This document shows, one piece after another, positions 6,943 through 13,752 of a DNA stretch of 64,000 nucleotides (positions are counted from its first letter, which is position 1; the number at the start of each line of letters is the position of its first letter). This DNA is from Lachnospiraceae bacterium GAM79 (GTDB lineage: Bacteria; Bacillota; Clostridia; Lachnospirales; Lachnospiraceae). Position numbers and translations under genes: made by a program. The stretch covers positions 2,790,001 through 2,854,000 of the forward strand of contig AP018536.1 in the NCBI GenBank assembly GCA_003584705.1. The letters are read 5' to 3'. The notes under the pieces were generated by a model. It saw only the letters and a program-made list of their open reading frames with translations. It had not been told where the DNA came from and ran no database searches.

Positions 6943-7293
6943 TCACTCTTTCAGCTTGGCATTTTTGCGTATGGTTTCCTTTGCTGCCCTTACAAAGTCT
7001 GCAATCGTACGGATTTCGTACTCGTCGCAATCGGAAACAAGGTCTTGTATCTCCTGCGAAAAAATATCTTTGGAGTGTAACACGTTATCACATAAAAACT
7101 CGTCAACAGAAACGGAAAGGGCATTTGCCAAAGATACAATCGTCGGCAAACTCAATTTGGAGTTGCCCGTTTCAATATTGCTCATGTGTGTTGTGGAAAG
7201 CGACGCTTTTTCTGCCAATGCTTCCTGTGTCAAATCCGCTTTAATGCGGGCAATCTTTATGCGCTTGCCAATCGCTTTATAATCTAATTCCAT
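6943..7293 (-). CDS. XRE-family repressor-like protein
   Basis: This 116-residue protein has a textbook N-terminal HTH (IGKRIKIARIKADLTQEALAE, then STTHMSNIETGNSKLSLPT) and a C-terminal helix. It faces a SLOG-domain gene, now separated from it by an IS element. A 31-bp near-perfect palindrome lies 64 bp upstream of its start and is a plausible operator. It may repress itself and, before the IS insertion, the divergent gene. Confidence 0.8.
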   Translation of the reverse strand: MELDYKAIGKRIKIARIKADLTQEALAEKASLSTTHMSNIETGNSKLSLPTIVSLANALSVSVDEFLCDNVLHSKDIFSQEIQDLVSDCDEYEIRTIADFVRAAKETIRKNAKLKE

Positions 7294-7356
7294 TCAAAAA
7301 TCCCTCGCAATCACTCTCTTTTCTATATTGTATTTTTTCCACTGTATCATTATAAT

Positions 7357-7387
7357 AAACTGTATAAAGTATTACTTTATGCAGTTT
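7357..7387. repeat. 31-bp palindromic direct repeat, left copy (IS target duplication)
   Basis: The sequence begins AAACTGTATAAAGTA and ends TACTTTATGCAGTTT; the arms are inverted repeats with one G-T mismatch. An identical copy lies at 9043-9073 on the other side of the IS. Confidence 0.9.
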
Positions 7388-7400
7388 CAGACTGTAGACA

Positions 7401-7424
7401 AAGCTCCTTCCTGTGAGGGAGCTT
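7401..7424. terminator. Left-end hairpin of the IS
   Basis: AAGCTCC (7401-7407) pairs with GGAGCTT (7418-7424), followed by TTCTTG. It is likely to stop outside transcription entering the IS. Confidence 0.55.
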
Positions 7425-7470
7425 TTCTTGTGTCATGACTGCAAAAATTATGTACTTACAAGCATATAAG

Positions 7471-7511
7471 AAGTAGTGAAAATGCCGTATTTACGGGACT
7501 TTTCACTACTT
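7471..7511 (+). terminator. Long hairpin upstream of the transposase promoter
   Basis: AAGTAGTGAAAA pairs perfectly over 12 bp with TTTTCACTACTT, with an inner CCGTA/TACGG stem, and is followed by TTTTT. A TATAAT box at 7518-7523 follows, so it insulates the transposase from read-through. Confidence 0.65.
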
Positions 7512-7553
7512 TTTTGGTATAATGAAAGTATCAAAATAAAGGCGGTGTTTCCT

Positions 7554-9017
7554 ATGATGACACAGAATGCAGATAAGAAAAGAGAGCAGATTCAGATGTT
7601 CTGCATGGATGACCTTGTTCCGCAGGATCATCTGCTGCGCCTGATTGACCAGGCAATCGACTGGAGTTTTATCTATGATCTTGTGATCGATAAATACAGT
7701 GCAGACAATGGCCGCCCCAGCATGGATCCGGTCATGCTCATTAAAATTCCATTCATCCAGTATCTGTACGGCATCCGAAGCATGCGCCAGACAGTAAAAG
7801 AAATCGAAGTCAATGTCGCATACCGATGGTTCCTCGGTCTGGAAATGATGGACAAGGTTCCCCATTTCTCTACGTTTGGAAAGAATTATACCAGACGCTT
7901 TAAGAATACTGATCTTTTTGAACAGATCTTTTCCCGTATCCTGCAGGAATGCTATAAATACAGACTGATTGATCCTTCCGAGGTCTTCGTGGATGCCACC
8001 CATGTAAAAGCACGGGCAAACAGCAAAAAGATGCGGAAACGGATTGCAGATGAGGAAGCACTGTTCTTCGAAGAGCAGTTAAAGAAGGAAATCAATGAAG
8101 ACCGGGAAGCGCATGGGAAAAAGCCTCTGAAAGAAAAGAAGGAAGATCCCAAAGATCCCCCCTCCTGTGGTGGCAGCTCTGATGGAAAAGAAGAAAAAAC
8201 GGTCAAGGAAAGTACAACGGATCCGGAAAGCGGATGGTTCCGAAAGGGTGAACATAAAAATGTTTTTGCGTATTCCGTGCAGACAGCCTGTGACAAAAAC
8301 GGATGGATTCTGGGTTATAGTGTAAATCCCGGCAACCAGCATGACAGCCGGACATTTAAATCCCTGTATGATAAGATAAAAGACATTGGCATTCAGACAC
8401 TGGTAGCCGATGCAGGATACAAAACACCAGCGATAGCAAAGTTACTTCTGGATGATGGTATCACACCGCTTCTGCCGTATAAACGCCCCATGACCAAAGA
8501 TGGTTTTTTCAAAAAAACCGAGTATGTGTATGATGAATATTTTGACTGCTATGTATGCCCGAACGATCAGGTGCTGGCTTATCATACGACGAACCGTTCC
8601 GGATACCGGGAATACAAGAGCTGCGGAATCGTCTGTGAAGGATGTCCATATCTGAAGCAGTGCACAGAAAGCAGGGATCATGTGAAGGTAGTGACCCGGC
8701 ATATCTGGGAGCCGTACATGGAAAAGTGTGAGGATATCCGGCATACGATTGGGATGAAGGAAGTGTATGCGCAACGGAAAGAGACCGTAGAGCGCCTCTT
8801 CGGAACAGCAAAAGAAAACCACGGATTACGCTATACACAGATGATAGGAAAAGCCCGGATGGAAATGAAAGTCGGGCTTACGTTTGCCTGCATGAATCTG
8901 AAAAAACTGGCAAAGATGATAGCCAGGAAGGGAAAAAGGGGAACCCAAAAGTGTTTATTATTGATCAAGTACACACTTTTTGAACCGAAAACAAGAAAAA
9001 CGCTTCTGGAGTGCTGA
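7554..9017 (+). CDS. IS1182-family DDE transposase
   Basis: The transposase has 487 residues when started at ATG 7554, which lies 30 bp after a TATAAT box. The N-terminal DUF772-type domain (DDLVPQDHLLRLIDQ) is followed by the DDE residues in VDATHVKA, VADAGY and VERLFGTAKE. A lysine/glutamate-rich insertion lies at about residues 165-220, and a cysteine cluster (CYVCPNDQ, CEGCPYLKQC) lies before the catalytic Glu. The frame is intact. It catalyses transposition of the surrounding IS. Confidence 0.95.
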   Translation: MMTQNADKKREQIQMFCMDDLVPQDHLLRLIDQAIDWSFIYDLVIDKYSADNGRPSMDPVMLIKIPFIQYLYGIRSMRQTVKEIEVNVAYRWFLGLEMMDKVPHFSTFGKNYTRRFKNTDLFEQIFSRILQECYKYRLIDPSEVFVDATHVKARANSKKMRKRIADEEALFFEEQLKKEINEDREAHGKKPLKEKKEDPKDPPSCGGSSDGKEEKTVKESTTDPESGWFRKGEHKNVFAYSVQTACDKNGWILGYSVNPGNQHDSRTFKSLYDKIKDIGIQTLVADAGYKTPAIAKLLLDDGITPLLPYKRPMTKDGFFKKTEYVYDEYFDCYVCPNDQVLAYHTTNRSGYREYKSCGIVCEGCPYLKQCTESRDHVKVVTRHIWEPYMEKCEDIRHTIGMKEVYAQRKETVERLFGTAKENHGLRYTQMIGKARMEMKVGLTFACMNLKKLAKMIARKGKRGTQKCLLLIKYTLFEPKTRKTLLEC

Positions 9018-9042
9018 CCAAAAGCGTTTTGTCTACAGTCTG

Positions 9043-9073
9043 AAACTGTATAAAGTATTACTTTATGCAGTTT
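9043..9073. repeat. 31-bp palindromic direct repeat, right copy
   Basis: It is identical to 7357-7387 and forms the right boundary of the IS. The IS is therefore flanked by two complete palindromes, one facing each divergent gene. Confidence 0.9.
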
Positions 9074-9102
9074 GTGTTTTGATGAAAATATTTTATATTT
9101 CA

Positions 9103-9134
9103 CCTCACAAGCTGTATTTCTAATATATGTGAGG
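9103..9134 (+). promoter_or_regulatory. Hairpin that can hide the ribosome-binding site of the SLOG gene
   Basis: CCTCACA (9103-9109) pairs with TGTGAGG (9128-9134). The GAGG of the second arm is the Shine-Dalgarno sequence for ATG 9142, so folding would reduce initiation. Confidence 0.4.
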
Positions 9135-9141
9135 GAATACA

Positions 9142-9591
9142 ATGATTACTTGCACCTTTGCGGGGCATAGAGAAGTTTTCGGCTCCTGCACTCAAAAAAT
9201 AGAAAACGCGCTTGAAACGCTGATCGAAAGTGAAGATACGTTATATTGTTACGTCGGCGGTATGGGAGAGTTCGACGGATTTTCCGCTGCTGTCCGCAAT
9301 CTGAAAAGGAAATACCCAAACAAAGAAATCCGGCTGACGCTTGTTCTTCCCTATATGCAGCAAAAATTAAACGAGTATAAGGAGTATTACGAAACGAGTT
9401 TTGATGATATTCTTATCCCGGCAGAGTTAGCGGATATACACTATAAGCGGGCAATACCCGCCCGCAACAGGTGGCTTGTGGATAATAGCGACTATTTGAT
9501 AGCTATGGTATGGCGCGACTTCGGCGGGGCATATACGACGCTGCGGTACGCACAAAAACAGGGGAAAAAGATCATCTTGCTGGAACGATAA
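9142..9591 (+). CDS. SLOG-domain protein
   Basis: This 149-residue protein has a Rossmann-like SLOG/DUF1273-type fold: CTFAGHRE near the N-terminus, YVGGMGEFD in the glycine-rich loop, ARNRWLVDNSDYLIA, and a final QGKKIILLER strand. SLOG proteins bind nucleotides or nucleotide-derived ligands, sometimes as stress or defence sensors; the ligand here is unknown. It is a single gene divergent from an XRE regulator, with a GC-rich terminator after its stop. Confidence 0.75.
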   Translation: MITCTFAGHREVFGSCTQKIENALETLIESEDTLYCYVGGMGEFDGFSAAVRNLKRKYPNKEIRLTLVLPYMQQKLNEYKEYYETSFDDILIPAELADIHYKRAIPARNRWLVDNSDYLIAMVWRDFGGAYTTLRYAQKQGKKIILLER

Positions 9592-9596
9592 AAAGT

Positions 9597-9632
9597 GGGG
9601 GCGCGGTGCCGGCAATCGGCAACCGCGCCCCC
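9597..9632. terminator. Bidirectional GC-rich terminator, near copy of 6896-6929
   Basis: GGGGGCGCGG pairs with CCGCGCCCCC around GCCGGCAATCGGC. It lies between the converging SLOG and TTRAP genes. The close match to 6896-6929 suggests duplication. Confidence 0.75.
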
Positions 9633-9645
9633 GCTTCGTTAAGGC

Positions 9646-9855
9646 TTATTCGTCGTCGGTGAGAGTAAAGACAGTTTCGGAAAATGTGCTGTCCGTCATG
9701 GCTTGCAGCTTGCTTACCGCTGCGGCGGCAAGCTGGCGCATATCCTCGTCCATGTAGGGCATGGCAGAGATGATATTATCAATCGTCCTTTCCCGGCTGT
9801 CCTCGGCGTAAATCGCAATTATGTTTTCTTCCTCAATGGTAAAGCGGATATTCAT
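9646..9855 (-). CDS. TTRAP-family transposon-transfer assisting protein
   Basis: This acidic 69-residue protein (MNIRFTIEEENIIAIYAED at its start) matches the TTRAP family, small proteins encoded at the end of Tn1549-type transfer operons. It follows the giant antirestriction gene by 4 bp on the same strand, so it ends the long operon. Its biochemical role is not established. Confidence 0.75.
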   Translation of the reverse strand: MNIRFTIEEENIIAIYAEDSRERTIDNIISAMPYMDEDMRQLAAAAVSKLQAMTDSTFSETVFTLTDDE

Positions 9856-9859
9856 GCTA

Positions 9860-12800
9860 TCAAACCTCCAAATCTTTTTTCTGTTCTTTCTGCTTGTCTT
9901 TCGGCTGCTGCGCCGCCTGTTTTTTATACTCGTCCAGCTTCTTCAAAATGGACGGTTTTTTCTGCGGCTGCTCCCGTTTCTCGGCTTTGACCGCTTTCGC
10001 AAGGTCGGTAACGGAAATCGCTTCGCCCGCCTTTGCCCGCTGCTCCAAGTCTGCGACGGTGGGCGTTTGCGGCGTATTATTGATAATCCCGTCAAAGTTG
10101 TTGTCGTTCTGCTCTACAATATCCTCAACGTGCTTTAAGGGATTATCCCGCTGCGGCTGCTCGGCGGCTATGGCAAATGCCTGTGTGCCGTTTCCCATAA
10201 TGAGATACTTCCCGTCCTCCGACGCATGATGAAAACCAAAGCCCGCCGCTTCGATCTGTTCGCGGCTCATGTCGGTAATATGAAAATTGCCCCTCGGCGT
10301 TCTGACAGTTTCGCCCGTCATAAGGCTTTCGGGGGTCGCTTCCGGCTGCTGCTTTTCAAGCTGTCCGTCCTTGTAGGAATACCCTTGTGCCGCGATTGCT
10401 TCAAGGGTCTTGCCTGTAACGTCGCCATAAATCCGCTTGTCCGCGTCTACAAGCAGTTGCAGCGTATCTTTTACGGTATCGGATAGGGCTTGCTGCTGTT
10501 CGGGAGATAGCTTATCAAATACGGGGGTCTGCTGCGCTTGCTCCTGTAAAAACTCCGGCACTTGCTGAAAACCTATGCTGTCTACATAATGGGCGGTGTT
10601 CTCGCCGTTCTGATGAAGCACAACAATGTCGGAAACGGAAAGGCTATGCCCTTTAAAATCGGCGGGGTGGTCGATATTAAACTTTTCCCAAATGCCGCCA
10701 AGCGTCATATCCTTTGTAAGCGGCGCGGTATAGACGAGTTCATAATTTGCCCGGTCAACGGTATGTCCCGTTGCTTGCAGACGGTCGAAAGGCTCAAAGC
10801 GCAAATCCATAGTTTCCTCTCTGCGGGCTAACTGATAAATCCCGTAGCTGTCCTCCTTGCCATTGAGAAGCAAGGTTTCTTTTGTTTTCGCTTCCTGCTC
10901 CTGCTCGGCTTGCCGCTGCTGCTGCAATTCGGTAAAATGCCCCTCAATCTCGGTAATGAGTTCCTTTGCGGTCGCCTGTATCGTTTCAAGGGACGCTTTT
11001 AATTCGGTCATTTCCTTGCCGCTGCTCCAACCCGCCACATAGCCGAAAGAGTAATCCGACGTATCAAGCCCGAAATGCTGACACACCGTATAGGCGACGC
11101 TTTCAGCCTGTACCTCGCGGCTGCGGCGGTCAACGCGGTTTTGTTCCTCCAGCGGGGCGTTTAAGTCTACGTCATGCAGCTTCGCATGGGCGATTTCGTG
11201 AATAGCGGTCTTAACCGCTTGCAGCTCACTCACACCCTCTTTGATAGCAATCCGCTTATCGGTCAAGCTGAAATATCCGTTTGCGCCGTTTGTGATCTGC
11301 TCAAAAGCAATCGGAACGGGGGACGCTTTTTCAAGGGCAGCGAAAAAGTCCTCGTACTGTTCCACATCGGCAAGCAGCGGTTTAACGGAGAGGTCGGGGA
11401 ACTCCTTGCCCTCGGTCTGCGAAATGTCAAAGACGGTTACAACCTTAAAGGCGGGAACGGTAACTTCCTTTTCTTCCTTAACCGTCTTTCCCTCGCTGTC
11501 AAGTATGGGCTTTCTTGTATCGGGGTCGATTTTATCCACCAGCTTTTTTACCTTGTAAGGTGCGGGGGCAAAGATTTTAATACCTTTCTCGCCGCTTTTC
11601 ACATGGCGGTCAAACTCTTTCTGCCATTGTGAATAGCCCTTTACCAAATTGCCGCCCTGCATGGCAATTAGGATAGTGTTATTCAAGCTGTAATCGTGAA
11701 ACTTTGACATAGCCGTTAAAAACTCTTTGTAGCGGTCGCTGTCAAAAATTGCTTGTATGCCCTGTTCCAGACGGGCGGTGATCTCCTTTACCTTGTTGCC
11801 GGGTTTTTCAGAAGAAAGGATAATCGGCACGACGGGGCGGGGCTGCTGTGGCTCGGCGGGCGGCGTTTCTGCCTGCTGCGCTTCGGCTGCGTCCATAAAG
11901 ACTTTATCCTGTTCGCCGCGCTCCGACTGCGGGTAACTCATAATGCGGTATTCCTCCGGCACTTCGCGCCCCTCAAACTGACGCTCCCACTCGTCGCCGC
12001 TTTCGACGATATAGCCGTATTCGGTAAACGCGCCCTTTTCCTGCTCGGCGGCGTTCCTGCCAAACGCGGTAAGGTCAATCCCGCCTTTCCATTCTTCGGG
12101 CATTTGTACCATGCCGGATTGATTTAAGTAGTAGTCGCCCAAATCGCGGTAGGTATGTACTTCGGGAATATGGACGTAGAAATCCACGTTGTAGGTGAAG
12201 TCGATTACCTGTCCGATGTTCTCAAAGCCGTTTTTCTGCTGCAAGGCTGCGTTCAGCTTGCCGATCTCGGCGGGGTCCAGCTGCTCAATCCGCGCCGCAA
12301 GAAAATTGAGTTCGTCCACGCTGGCGGCGCATACCATGTCATAAGGCAAGGCAATATGTTTTTCCGGGTCGTCGGAAAAGCCGCGAATGGAAAAATCCTG
12401 CGGGTTGTCGGCGGTAATGCCGACGCTCTGCATAGCTTCGTGAAGCTGCTCCTTTGTGGCGGGCATATCCAGCCAATAACCGCCGGGGTCGCCCGCTTCA
12501 AAACGGCTGCGGTTGCCAATCATAATAGAAAACTGTTCGCTCATGTGTTCACGCTCCTTTTGCTGCCCGGTAGTTTCGGGGATAGCTGCCGCCTGTGGCT
12601 GCTGCTGCGGGGGTTCCTCGCCCTCAATGGTATAGCCCGGTAAAAGCATACCGTTTACTTTGAAATGCTCGGCGTACTCCTGCGGGATAGGCGGGGAGAT
12701 TTCCGTAAACAGACGGTCGTATGCTTTGATACGTCCATTCAGATACTTTTCCATAGCCGCCTTGTCGGAAAAAACCTTTCTGTCCTGTCCGGCAATCTTC

Positions 12801-13258
12801 GCTTGCCCGTTCCTGTTCGGGCTGTTGGTATAAACGCCCCATGTGAGAGAATAAGAGTAAGGGACGCTTTGCTGCTTCTCCCTGTCGTAACGGGTGTTCT
12901 CGTAAATGTGGTAGTTCATCTGATATACCCGGTTGCTGCGGGTGTATCGGTCATATTCGCCTTTCTGCCACTCGTTAGAAGTGTGCTGCACAACGGTTGT
13001 TCTTGTGTATTCAATCGCTTTGTCAAGCAAAAGCGTTTTTCCCGCCTGTTCCTCCCAAGCAGCGGCGCGGGTTGAGAGATCGTTAAAAATCGCCTGTTCC
13101 GCTGCCGCGCTTTCCTCGCGCATGGCGTGTAGCTGTTCCAGCGGCAAAGAAACATAGGGGGCAATATCCCCGTCCTTTGCTTCAAAATATATCTGGCGTT
13201 CTATCCGCATGGTTTCGGCGGTTTCCAATTTGTCATGGTCGTATGAAGAATACGGCAT
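9860..13258 (-). CDS. Giant fused antirestriction protein (ArdA-like + ArdC-like + zincin + YodL + DUF4316)
   Basis: This 1132-residue protein has several domains. Residues 1-210 are a charged element-specific region. Residues about 240-445 resemble ArdA (YWLDMPATKEQLHEAM, acidic, DNA-mimic type). Residues about 480-620 are an ArdC-type single-strand DNA-binding domain (NNTILIAMQGGNLVKGYSQW). Residues about 630-760 are a zincin with H687-E688-xx-H691 and E719 as third ligand. YodL lies at about 800-910 and DUF4316 at the end. Such proteins protect incoming DNA from restriction. The Pro/Gln-rich linkers (213-235, 460-475) separate modules. Confidence 0.8.
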   Translation of the reverse strand: MPYSSYDHDKLETAETMRIERQIYFEAKDGDIAPYVSLPLEQLHAMREESAAAEQAIFNDLSTRAAAWEEQAGKTLLLDKAIEYTRTTVVQHTSNEWQKGEYDRYTRSNRVYQMNYHIYENTRYDREKQQSVPYSYSLTWGVYTNSPNRNGQAKIAGQDRKVFSDKAAMEKYLNGRIKAYDRLFTEISPPIPQEYAEHFKVNGMLLPGYTIEGEEPPQQQPQAAAIPETTGQQKEREHMSEQFSIMIGNRSRFEAGDPGGYWLDMPATKEQLHEAMQSVGITADNPQDFSIRGFSDDPEKHIALPYDMVCAASVDELNFLAARIEQLDPAEIGKLNAALQQKNGFENIGQVIDFTYNVDFYVHIPEVHTYRDLGDYYLNQSGMVQMPEEWKGGIDLTAFGRNAAEQEKGAFTEYGYIVESGDEWERQFEGREVPEEYRIMSYPQSERGEQDKVFMDAAEAQQAETPPAEPQQPRPVVPIILSSEKPGNKVKEITARLEQGIQAIFDSDRYKEFLTAMSKFHDYSLNNTILIAMQGGNLVKGYSQWQKEFDRHVKSGEKGIKIFAPAPYKVKKLVDKIDPDTRKPILDSEGKTVKEEKEVTVPAFKVVTVFDISQTEGKEFPDLSVKPLLADVEQYEDFFAALEKASPVPIAFEQITNGANGYFSLTDKRIAIKEGVSELQAVKTAIHEIAHAKLHDVDLNAPLEEQNRVDRRSREVQAESVAYTVCQHFGLDTSDYSFGYVAGWSSGKEMTELKASLETIQATAKELITEIEGHFTELQQQRQAEQEQEAKTKETLLLNGKEDSYGIYQLARREETMDLRFEPFDRLQATGHTVDRANYELVYTAPLTKDMTLGGIWEKFNIDHPADFKGHSLSVSDIVVLHQNGENTAHYVDSIGFQQVPEFLQEQAQQTPVFDKLSPEQQQALSDTVKDTLQLLVDADKRIYGDVTGKTLEAIAAQGYSYKDGQLEKQQPEATPESLMTGETVRTPRGNFHITDMSREQIEAAGFGFHHASEDGKYLIMGNGTQAFAIAAEQPQRDNPLKHVEDIVEQNDNNFDGIINNTPQTPTVADLEQRAKAGEAISVTDLAKAVKAEKREQPQKKPSILKKLDEYKKQAAQQPKDKQKEQKKDLEV

Positions 13259-13287
13259 ATTGTTTCATCACGTCCTTTCTCGATTTT

Positions 13288-13387
13288 TAAGGGTTTGGGA
13301 CTATCCCAACAAGCAAAATGCCCGCGCTTCCCATAGAGCAGCGCGGGCATTTCTCGCAAACGGGTACTCGTTTGCTGTGCTTGCTAT
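13288..13387 (-). repeat. Inverted second copy of the oriT-like sequence
   Basis: Read on the minus strand, this matches 4579-4645 almost base for base on both sides. The difference is an extra perfect 11-bp hairpin, ATGCCCGCGCT/AGCGCGGGCAT (13318-13328 with 13340-13350), placed between the two inverted repeats. The two copies face each other across 8.6 kb. It also lies at the upstream edge of the giant antirestriction gene, so it may act in that promoter region. Confidence 0.7.
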
Positions 13388-13752
13388 GTAGTTGTTTTTA
13401 TCCGTAAACGCCTGTTTCTCTCACTTTCCGCTTTCTGTCTGCGGCGTATCTTTGCCGCGCAATCGGGACAGTATTTCGCCCGATTGCTGCCCGCCGCAAA
13501 TGTGCTGCCGCATACCGCGCAACGCTTCAAATCGGTTTCCCCGCTGCGGGTGATCTGTTCGCATAGCTGCCTGTCTGTGGGTAAAACTGCTTCGCGGAAA
13601 TAACGGCATAACAGCGAATAGCTGATACTCTGCACACACACGCAAGTTTCCCCGTCGTCCAATAGCAGACAGTTCCCGCAATCGTTGTTGGCGCACGCGG
13701 CGCGGGTCATTTTCTTAACGGCTCGATACTGCTTTTCATCAAGCCTAATCAT
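13384..13752 (-). CDS. Cysteine-rich VLP protein
   Basis: This 122-residue protein has a CANNDCGNCLLLDDGETCVC cluster, the VLP motif in REAVLPTDRQ, and a C-terminal zinc-ribbon-like CAVCGSTF...KYCPDC followed by a basic tail. It is the Cys_rich_VLP family found in transfer operons. Its start overlaps the topoisomerase stop. Two relatives occur in the inserted elements (38902-39288 and 49988-50386). The function is unknown; the metal-binding and basic character suggests nucleic-acid binding. Confidence 0.8.
   Translation of the reverse strand: MIRLDEKQYRAVKKMTRAACANNDCGNCLLLDDGETCVCVQSISYSLLCRYFREAVLPTDRQLCEQITRSGETDLKRCAVCGSTFAAGSNRAKYCPDCAAKIRRRQKAESERNRRLRIKTTT

Larger units (their letters stand above)
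7388..9042 (+). mobile_element. IS1182-family insertion sequence, 1655 bp
   Basis: The element is bounded by 15-bp perfect terminal inverted repeats (CAGACTGTAGACAAA at 7388-7402 and its complement at 9028-9042). It contains one transposase gene and is flanked by 31-bp identical direct repeats. It was inserted between the XRE gene (6943-7293) and the SLOG gene (9142-9591). Two left-end hairpins probably block transcription entering from outside. The intact reading frame suggests it is active or recent. Confidence 0.9.
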
